A stretch of DNA of 64,000 nt, taken from Cacajao melanocephalus (lineage: Eukaryota; Chordata; Mammalia; Primates; Pitheciidae). Shown piece after piece: positions 54,816-64,000 of the stretch. Below the pieces are notes generated by a model. The model saw nothing but the letters and a program-made list of their open reading frames with translations, searched no databases and was not told the origin of the DNA. Both the position numbers and the translations under genes were made by a program. The stretch covers positions 1 through 64,000 of the forward strand of contig CAUYLG010058944.1 in the NCBI GenBank assembly GCA_963573385.1, written 5' to 3'. Each line of letters opens with the position of its first letter. The stretch's first letter is position 1.

Positions 54816-54836
54816 GTTGTTGTTGTTGTTGTTGTT
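54816..54836 (+). repeat. (GTT)7 microsatellite
   Basis: A pure GTT run at the T-rich end of the antisense Alu monomer; probably its expanded tail. Confidence 0.95.
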
Positions 54837-54952
54837 AAGAGACAGTATCACTATGTTGCCCAGGCTTATATCAAACTCCTGGCTTGAATTGATCCTTCTA
54901 CTTTGACCTTCCAAGATGTTGGGATTACAGGCACAAGCAACCATGTCTGATC
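54837..54952 (-). mobile_element. Alu monomer (FLAM-like), antisense
   Basis: 'agagacagtatcactatgtt' to 'gggattacaggcacaagcaa', one arm only. The LTR continues on both sides. Confidence 0.8.
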
Positions 54953-56189
54953 AGGTTAGTGCTTTTATGAAAGATGCCAGAGAAAGCTTGTTTGCCCCTT
55001 CTACTATGTGAGGACACAGTGAGAAGGCATCATCTGTGAATCGGAAGAGCAAACCCTCACCAGATACCAAATATGCTGGTACCTTGATCTTGAATTTCTC
55101 AGTCCCTAAAACTGTGGAAATAAATTTGTTGTTCATAAACTAACCACTCTATGGTATTTTGTTGTATTATAGCATCTCAAATAAACCAACAGATAATAAG
55201 CAACAAAACATACCACATAGTCTGTATGCTCCTAGAACTTGTGCTTTTAATTTCTTCTTGTCCATTACGATGTCTAGCATAGCATAGGTACCCTATAAAG
55301 CTTGTAAAACATGATCGAATTATTGTCAGATATACTATATTATTCTACTATATTACTTTACATTATATTGCCTTACATTGCAATGAGATATTTCATGATT
55401 ATTTTATATTCAAGATTAACCATTTGTAGGTTAATGACCAAGCAATATATTAGATTCATCTTTAGTTATTTTAAGCAAAATAATGAAAAGAGAACAATGA
55501 ATTGTTCGCTAAAAAAAAAACCATCCATGTGTAAACTAAAATAGTTTAACATACAAAGCTACATAGACCTGTGGTTCCTTAAAATTATAGAACTTCCAAA
55601 TATAGGGCATGTGCCAGTAAAAGGCTTTATTTCAACAATTTGCTAATCTGTGTAAAGAAAATTTATAAGCTGACTTCATTTGTACACTGGTAAATGTTTC
55701 ATTATTGAAATAGTATAAGAGATGACTACATATGACAACACATAAATGTAAACAAGAGCCTAGGGCCCTGAGTTTACCAGTGTATTTTGCATGTTGTTGG
55801 AATTTGTCTCTATTACATCATATTAGTCTTTGCACTGTGGCCAGTGAAGGAACTGTTCACATTAAATAATATAAGAATAACTTCTTGAGAAACAATTAAA
55901 GCTAGGCAGAGGAAAGACTTTTCTGCACAGACTGGAATAAGAGTTATATTATTGTGAGAGCAACAGGAAGAATCAATTCACAGAGTAATAAATTATTATC
56001 TTCATGAAAAATCTGCTGCATCTAATCATGTGTTATGTTTTAAAATGCAACTTAAGTACATAATACAAAGGATAGTGAAGAGCTATGAGATTCCCAGAAT
56101 CACTTTTTATGTCATTACAATTGTGAATCACATAAAAAAGGTAATGGTAATACGTGGTGTTTCAGGACTAGAATTAAAGGACACACAGC

Positions 56190-56570
56190 TATGCATCATA
56201 TAACTACAAGGATATGTCTGAGAAAGGCATTGTTAGGCAATTTTGTCATTGTGGGACTATCATAGAGTGTACTTATATAACAGATAGTATAGACTGGTAC
56301 ACTCCTAGGCTATTGCTCCCAGGCTGCAAACCTGTATAGAATGTTACTGTACTGAATATTGGTAGGCAATTGCAACGCAATGGCAAGTATTTGTGCTCCA
56401 TAACATAGAAATGGTAATGTTTTTCACTATGACCTTATCATGCAATGTCAATGTTCACTACACAATAGGAATTTTTCACCTCCAATACCATCTTATGCAA
56501 CCCAATGTCATATATGAGATCTGTCATTGACCAAAACATTGTTATACTGTGTATGACTGCATAGTCAATG
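56190..56570 (-). mobile_element. Tigger-like nonautonomous DNA transposon, antisense copy
   Basis: 'gagaaaggcattgttaggca', 'catagagtgtacttatataa', 'ctcctaggctattgctccca', 'gaatgttactgtactgaata' and the terminal 'actgtgtatgactgcatag' follow the consensus of a short element with inverted ends. The copy at 60530-60860 is the same family. The subfamily is uncertain. Confidence 0.68.
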
Positions 56571-56575
56571 GAATT

Positions 56576-56610
56576 ACACACACACACACACATACACACA
56601 CACACACACA
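56576..56610. repeat. (CA)n microsatellite
   Basis: CA repeats interrupted once by 'cata', located immediately after the end of the DNA transposon. Confidence 0.96.
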
Positions 56611-58908
56611 TGCAGTATAACCAATCTTTTGCAACCTGTAAGCTGATATTGTGCTTTTTGAAAATTTATGTGCTTATTTTAGTTCTCTTTTGCACTGTTA
56701 CTTGACACCTGGCACTGAAGTTGTCTTGTTCCCTACCTATTTGGTGGGTTTTGAAGTAATTAAGTTTATTAATTCAAAGAACTAACTTAATTACATTATA
56801 AAATGCTTTCTAAAATAAATGAGAAGTAGTCTGCTTTGTGACTTCCTCATTTTATTTATTTTTATCAATAAATTCATAATCTGATGTTATAAAAAGCTAC
56901 AGGTCAACACTATGATAGCATTCATACTCCTATACAAGTTGACCACAGGTTTGCTTTCAAAGATGGCTTTTTGGGCTGAATGAGAACACTATAATAGTTT
57001 GAATGGAATGATTAAGGAAATATCACATGTATGTAGATTTTCAGTGTTTTTACTTCTTTCATTAGTTAGGTTTATATACATACAACAGGCCATTCTGGTA
57101 AGCCAGACATGATTGTGCATTTCATTAAGGCAGAAGTTTAGGAGAAGGTGGGCACATATTCTGAAACAACAGAATTATTAATTTGTTGCTCATAACTTAT
57201 TCTAGTTACCAATTTTTTGTAAAAGATAGTTCACTGATGCTGTATTAGGATATTATTTGTGACAGATCCTACAAGAAAACAATGAAATATATTTCAATTC
57301 TAAAACAAAAAAATAGATTTTTCAGTGTTATTTTTTATATTTAAATTGTGTAAGATGTATTTTCTAAAGTATCAGAGATAGACAGATAGAGGTGTCAACA
57401 TCTTTCTCTACATGAGTTACTTTGATTTTAATCCTTTAAAATCAGTGCTTGCTATAGAACTCTGACTGAATCAGAATAGTGAAATAACCAATCAGCTTGT
57501 CCTGAAACCACTCCTAGAAAATGTCAGTTTATAATACAAAAGCATTACACTGTTTGCTAAGAAATTATACATACACTTGTCACTTTCTTTCTAGTTTAGT
57601 CTCCTAGGGGAAGAGATTTCTGGTTTGTTTTAGAAACTTAATTGTATGACATCACTTGCTCCCTTTCCTAAATACCATTACTAAACCAAAGCTAGGAACA
57701 CATATAAGAACACCAATATAAGGAAATAAATCTGGCACAAAAATATAAACATCGAAATATCTTTCTTCCTTTGAGCACTACTGTTTCAACTGATAATGTC
57801 TGGAGTGATAAAGTTTGAGTGACTGTGAATACCTCTTAGTAGACCCTTTGTTTGAAAGGTGAAGTAAGACTGAAGTATGAGACAAGATGCAACAAAGGCG
57901 CTTTAGGTGCAGACTTCCAGGAACAGAGGTGAAGTAACATCTTAGAAGGCACTTACTATATCAATCACATAAGATTGGAATCAAAAAGTAATTAGGATTC
58001 AGTATGAACATTTAAAAATATTTCAAAGATATATTTAACTGAGCTATTTATTTTTCCTTAGCTATCAGTAATCTAACTGTAAAAGTGAGGGCGATGAGGC
58101 CAATTGAAACAATAAAACCCTCCAGCCTGGAAAACTCCAGAAATAACATCATACCATTAGTTTCCTAAAACGAATTAACAGCAATTTTATTTAACTACAT
58201 AGTTAAATATATAGCAGTTAAATTTTCCATACAAACATCATGTGTTTTCGGTGTGAAAACTCTACAAAGGACGTATATTATAAATATCCCTCAAATACAG
58301 AATAAATTCCCTAAAAATAGATGTGTTGTCTTCATGCTTCTAATGGCTCTGATAATAAAGAATGTAAAATACGCATAAACTAACAATATCAGGCCATTCA
58401 GTGAGGTTCTATAAGGGGAAAACATGATAAGACCCAAAAGTTGAAATTCCTTATTATTGCTGCATATTTTTACAACTGCTTCAAAATAGTTCTCTGATTT
58501 TTTGCATATAAAATATGTTACCTTTGTTTTTCTTTGTACTTTACTTGGAATTTCATTGTACTAATATTTAATGTAATCACAAAGAGTAATTTTATAAAAG
58601 TTATAACTGTCTATTTGTGTTCCCAATTGTTAGAAAGGCATTTGGCTACTAAGTGACTAAGGGCAGGCAGTATCTATAGTGTGAAGAGGCTGGACAAAGG
58701 GATAATTCACATCCAAGGCAAGATGGAGCAGGACGACATGAAATTTCATCATGCTCCTCAAGATGACACACAATTTTAAGTTATAAATTGCTCTGCATAA
58801 AGCATAACCACACATTGGGAGAACCACTGTATATATATATTAAGTTACTGAAACCTCAACTATTTTATGAGAAAGATTATATTGTATTTTCATTTTACAG
58901 AGCATTTT

Positions 58909-58931
58909 GTCTCTCTCTTTCTCTCTCTCTG

Positions 58932-58962
<31 letters not shown>
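58909..58962. repeat. Compound (TC)n(TA)n microsatellite
   Basis: TC-rich run 58909-58950 with two interruptions, then (AT)6 at 58951-58962. Confidence 0.96.
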
Positions 58963-60529
58963 CAACAGTAAATACAACTAAATCTATACCGTTAACCATT
59001 ACTCTGAAAAGTTATGCTACTAATTACTATTTACTTAGTACCTACTCTGTGACCATTTGGTTATTTATTTATTTTTACATTTTTCTTCAGATCACCCTAA
59101 TTCTATAAACTTAGTTATTAAGTATTAGAGAATTCAAATTCAAGTGATTTGCCAAGCATTCCATTGAAGATCTCAGTTCCTGGAAATTAATAAAATTTTA
59201 TTTAAGTTCGGTAATTGAATAAATAAGTGAATGTATACATTTTTTTAAACTTAGTTTGTACTAACTCTATTTGATGTGTTATGCCTAGCTTAGATAAGAA
59301 ATAATGAAATTTTGCACTTCCAGATCTTTTCAGTCTTGAGAGAAAAAAAAAAAAACTGCATAATAATTGAAATGGAAAGCCTTTCTTATGTTAAATAACT
59401 AAATCTAAATTCTGCAGTCTTTTTATCTCTACTTTGAAAAGTCCATATAAACCATTGCAGAGGAATGACCACGGAGAGCCATGAGAACATTTCAGCATTC
59501 CATGAAATAAAGACATTGGGACTATTTCAGGTATCTGAATTTCTACATACACTGTATTATGTATAGTGAAGTACAAGGGTAAGGATATCCAGCTGAGTTC
59601 AAAGTACAGGGCGTATTTGACAGGCAGACGGACAATACCTTACCTGGAATGCAAGTAGCATGAATCACAATTTAAATGTCAGTAGATTTCAACTACGCTA
59701 CACTATTAAAGCTGGATTGTGTTGGGGAGGCATATAATTGTGAGGACTACTAATTGTATGTTAAAATGAGTTACATGTATTTTGGGGACAATATCTAAAA
59801 TAATTGTCCTAGTAGGTTAATATCATTATAAAATATAAAAGGAAAATAGTAGTACAAAAGACCGCTATGCTGTTTAATAATTAAGCACCTGGAGAGAGAA
59901 GAAATAAAGTTATTTATAACATGTTCATTAGACATTAAAATTACAGACTGGAAAAATTGGTAAGTTTAAAAATAAAGTAGCAAAACATAATAGACAGGAA
60001 TCGGAACATCACACTGTTTTACCCTGAATTTCCCAGGCTTTCTTTCTTAAGGAAAGTGTAGCATCCCCTAAGTAAGATTCATTTCCACATTAGGTCAGTA
60101 ACAACCCACTAAGATGTCGCATGCATACATTATTACTGGTTAAGGTCTTACAGCCACCCCATCTCCTCAGAGATTAGGCTTATTATTCTAGATATCTTTA
60201 AAATTTAGTTCCATCCTATCTTTTCTCAAAGCCAGGAACGTGAAACCAGATCTCTATATTGCACTTTGCAGATTGCGAGAAAGATGAGAAATATTTTACC
60301 AAGAACACACACTGATAATCAGTTTTAGCAACAAAGTAGAATCCTAGGGCAGACAAATTTACAGAATTATTTAATCAGTACTATTAATATCTGAATCCAA
60401 ACCAAAAAATGAAATAAAATATTTAATGCAGTGTACTGATATACTGGATGCATGAATAGTCTTCAATGGATGTCATTTCGGCCATTTAAAAGCATTTGTT
60501 TAATTTTGGGGAACAATTTAATTTCTTTG

Positions 60530-60860
60530 CATGTCATGTGCCACAAAACAACACTTTGGTCAACAATAGACAGCATATACAATGGTAGTACCATCAGGTA
60601 TAATATTGTATTCTTACTATGAATTTTCTATGTTTAGATATGATTAGATACACAAGGACTTACAATTGTGTTGCAATAGCCTATAGCATAAAGTAGAGTA
60701 ACATACTGTATAGGTTGGTAGGCTAGAAGCAACAAGCTATATCACATAGTCTAAGTGTGTAATAGGCTATACTATCTAGGTTTGTGTAAGTACACCCCAT
60801 AATGTTTATACTACAACAAAATCTCCTAAAGACAAATTTCTTAAAACATATTCTCATTAC
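60530..60860 (+). mobile_element. Tigger-like nonautonomous DNA transposon, sense copy
   Basis: 'ggtcaacaatagacagcata', 'atgtttagatatgattagat', 'gtaacatactgtataggttg', 'taataggctatactatctag' and 'gtttgtgtaagtacacccca' match the reverse complement of the 56190-56570 copy, in order. Confidence 0.7.
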
Positions 60861-63800
60861 TAAGGGAAGCATGAATATAATAATATACAGTATACATAAC
60901 TTTTATTATTATTATTTTAACATATGAAGTATCATGTGCATTTGCTTTTTAGTTTCAAATTCTTTAATTATAGGGTATGACTAATTATTAGCATGCTTAG
61001 ATACTTCCTGTGGGAGTTGAGGATAGTGTATAAATGCAAATTAGAAAAGTGAAAACTACATTAATATTAATCTGACAAGGATAACAGTCTAATTGATGAA
61101 TGACATTTTAGACAGGACAGATTTGCCTTCAAAAATTTATAAACTCTAATAATTTACTTTTAGTTTAAAAACTAATGTAAATCAACTATATTTACTTTAT
61201 TATATTGCTTTATAATGTAGACCTCAAGCTTTAAATTTTTCCTTTTTTTATTTTTTTATTTTTCAGAAGCCTAGAGAACACAAAGCACACACACAAAAAT
61301 CTTCAGAAAATGTTTTTAGAGATCTTTACATGTAATTTTTGCAAAAGCAAACAATATACACATGCTATTTCTGTAGTTTTTAAAATTGCTCATTAATTGT
61401 ATTTGCAAGACATATGGAAAAAACTTCTATGTCTTTGGATTCAGAAAAGAAAATTCATATTCCTCTGGTAAATAATAAACATAATCATATAGCCTGCAGC
61501 ACCTGCATTAGTCACTTGGGTAAGCTATTCTTTCAAATATATTATGTTCAAAATAGCTGGTTAGCTACTCTACAATTAAGTGTCTGAGTTTTATTATTAA
61601 GTGCAACATATATTCGTATAGTCTTGTTTATATAAAACGATTATTGATGCTGACCATATATTTCAATATGAACATTCTAAAAATATGTTATTTTCACCAC
61701 AGCTTGTAACTGGCATATCAAAATAAAATAAATATGACTGTTTCTTATTATTTTACACTAAAATAAACATTAAAAATTTTGTTAGCTCCATTTAGCTCTT
61801 TTATTTTATTATGAAGTTTTAATTCACATATAAACGTTAGTGTGTAGGCTGAAATAAAGCTTAAAGTATTTTTCCTTTTCATGTGCAAGTCTTTATTTGC
61901 AAGTCAAATTCAAATCTAAATGTGATTCATGCAAAATTTTAGCAGTTCTGTTCTACTGCTTTATTCCATGATTTAGCTTTTGCGTTGGTTATCGTTTTAA
62001 CTACTCTATAATTAAATTGCTTAATTGACTATAAGACATTAAAATGGTAACTTTTCTATGAAAATGAGAGATTATGTGGCCAGTTTGTGCTTTTCATACT
62101 TTTTTTCCTAGAACTAATTCCCTTCACAGGATGACAGGGTCAGTTTCCATTGTCTGCTTTTTAGTTAAAATTTTATTAGTATAAAGATATTTTTAATTGT
62201 AAATATATTTAGAAGGAATAATTTTACTATCAAAATTCTAAATAAATTATGAGAGTCTTGTGAAAATGTCTTATTTACTTGTGAAATAATTTACCAATAG
62301 TTTTCCTTTTAAATATTTTTTAGTAGCCCTTTCTGTTTTCTTTTCATGGAATACACAAAAAGGATAAGCTTCAATTCCTCAACGATATCTCTCTCCCTGT
62401 GCTTCACTGTTGAATCAGATGTCTTAACTACTCTTGGAAAAAAAAAAAAAGGTGTAAGAACATCCTTTTGTCTATTGTCTCCTAAATATTTTGATGGAGA
62501 ACAGCTTGTTTGCTGAATTTAGCAATGGCTATAAGTTGACAAGCTTCCTAAGTTCCCTGTTGAAATAGATTTTCCAGAAATATGTTTTTCTCCTTGCAGA
62601 ATAACAGCATATCTCTTTGCTTCTAAATTACTTCCTATTCTTTCACACACTATACATTGAGTGACTGTGCACATAAATAGCTGCTTTTTTTAACAAAAAA
62701 TCTGGACACTAAATATATGTTCAAAGATGCATTACCTTATATAACAATAACACAGCAACCAAAGTTCTAAACTAAGGCAATCAGAATGAGGAAATGATGT
62801 ATTCCAGACAAGTATATCAGAACACATGAGTATGACAGTAAGAATTTGCCACCCAACTTGCTCAGTTCATACTGAACGCAAGCCAATTTTTATTCTCTGG
62901 GTTTCAAATACTCCCATTTCTAAGTTATACCATGGTGGAGAATGCAAAGTTAGAAGTTTATGTCTCTCCAGCTCTAGTTAAATTTGGGATGTAAATATAT
63001 AATTGATACACATATGTCAAAGCAACGACTGTATTTTTAATCCCTGGATGCAAATTTCTCTTCTAATGGGGAAAAAAGGTATATAACGTCATGAAAGAAA
63101 AAAAAGAAACCTCAATTCACTTAACACTGCCTATTATTGCAAAAAGTACATGTAAAGAAAAAAGTGGCTACTGGAGTGAAAATCCTTTATTCATTTTAGG
63201 ATTCTACTTTGTACATTTTATTTTGTAAGCCATCCTTAACAAACAAAACATTCTTTTAGAAAATGGGTTTAAACACATGGGCAGCCAAAATAAGGAGGCA
63301 TGGAGGAATAAATATATAAAAGCAATGAAACCATTCCAAAATGAAGTTAACAAACTGAAGGTGGCCATAGATGTTTAGAAGCAAAGAAAACAGCCTCATT
63401 TCCAATATGTCTCAGTAATAAAGAAAAAAAAAAGCAGGCATCATTTTAATTCTCCTTTTCTGACTCTCCAGGGACTCAAAATACATCTGCTATACCAATT
63501 TGGAATGATGTAGGGTGGCATAGTCACTGATGATCAGCCAGTTTCAAGTAATCAAGAGCCTAAATTTTGTGTTTGTTTGAATGTTATTTTTACCTCTTTA
63601 TGAAAAATTAAAATGTCAATATCACTATCAAAGGGAATTTGTTGCCAAAATGTGTTGTTATTGAAAATTGTTATCAGATAAAGCATTGTTACCAATGTAT
63701 CACTAAATATTGAGTAGATACTTTAAAACTATTCGAAAATGTGAAAAATTCATCAGAGTCCAGAGACACAGAATTAACCGAATGAGGATTCATGGAGCCC

Positions 63801-64000
63801 ATGCAATAATTAGGGAGGAGAGAAAAGAGATAGGCTTAAAATAGAGTCCATTGATCTCTCTTCCATTTTTAATGAACACTGTCCTTCAACTTTATATAAT
63901 TCTCTGACTTTAACTTATTCATTCCCAACAAGGGAAGAGTCTGTTCTTCTCCCACCCTCACCTCCTATCTTGATTCCCTGCATATTTGCATAATCTTTAA

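Larger units (their letters stand above)
54692..55190 (+). mobile_element. MaLR-type LTR, sense, with nested insertion
   Basis: 'gatgaggtctttgggaggca', 'catgagattagagccctcat', 'tgtgaggacacagtgagaag', 'ccttgatcttgaatttctca' and 'ctatggtattttgttgtatt' are LTR landmarks in order. The order is interrupted at about 54808-54953 by a (GTT)n run and an Alu monomer. Confidence 0.72.
50645..64000 (-). other. DNAI3: DNAI3 intron (expected), no exon found
   Basis: If the exon at 50522-50644 is preceded by further exons, as the family requires, this whole span is one intron of at least 13.3 kb or contains exons I could not see. It is AT-rich and holds an L1 scrap, L2-like pieces, an LTR with a nested Alu monomer, two copies of a DNA transposon and microsatellites. 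About 50900-52580, 55200-56180, 56620-58900, 58970-60530 and 60860-64000 gave nothing recognisable. Confidence 0.55.

Noticed and set aside
59391..59576. Minus-strand 61-codon open frame in the DNAI3 intron
   Set aside because: No splice sites at its edges and no WD-repeat or dynein pattern.
62320..62430. Minus-strand open stretch after a T-rich tract, looking like a short charged exon
   Set aside because: About 35 codons are open but no usable donor precedes the stop, and I recognise no family. Chance open frames of this size are common.

Overview
This is 64 kb of vertebrate nuclear DNA, almost certainly human or a close primate. It is AT-rich, with short exons in long introns and about 25 Alu elements of both orientations. 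It also holds a primate-type L1 3' end, MaLR LTRs, and MIR and L2 fossils. There are no operons, phage genes, CRISPR arrays or bacterial features. Nearly all long open frames are repeat-derived or chance.

Two genes are supported by sequence, and they converge. On the + strand, 1-24.7 kb is the 3' part of SYDE2, a Rho GTPase-activating protein. Four coding exons (2659-2785, 11868-12049, 16794-17025, 22361-22860) join in phase to give the last 346 residues: most of the RhoGAP domain and a tail ending in a short helical segment. The 3' UTR follows, with several AATAAA candidates up to 24664. On the - strand, from about 47.25 kb upward, lies the 3' end of DNAI3 (WDR63), the inner-arm axonemal dynein intermediate chain. 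Two coding exons (50522-50644 and 47663-47806) encode its charged coiled-coil C-terminus, with a poly(A) signal at 47267-47272. As I recall, SYDE2 and DNAI3 are convergent neighbours on human 1p22.3, which fits the layout. The span 50645-64000 should be DNAI3 intron; I found no further exon there.

Layout: 1-22360, SYDE2 introns and exons, with L2 copies at 3.1-4.0 and 8.7-10.1 kb, a broken L1 at 6.6-8.6 kb, and a dense Alu field at 13-21 kb. 22861-24690, SYDE2 3' UTR. 24.7-47.2 kb, intergenic: an MST-type LTR at 31.3 kb, a younger L1 inside an older L1 at 33.4-35.3 kb, a pair of MLT1-like LTRs at 36.9-38.1 kb, an antisense L1 at 39.1-40.3 kb, and a repeat-poor stretch at 42.2-44.4 kb. 47.2-64 kb, DNAI3 terminal exons and intron, with microsatellites, two copies of one DNA transposon and, after 54.95 kb, no Alu.

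I did not find a novel biological system. The points most worth checking are an inverted Alu pair next to a SYDE2 exon, a perfect 16-bp hairpin at 54219-54255, an RFX-like X-box in the last DNAI3 intron, and the repeat-poor block at 42.6-43.3 kb. Repeat family names come from recognising consensus phrases by eye, not from a RepeatMasker run; subfamily names are tentative.
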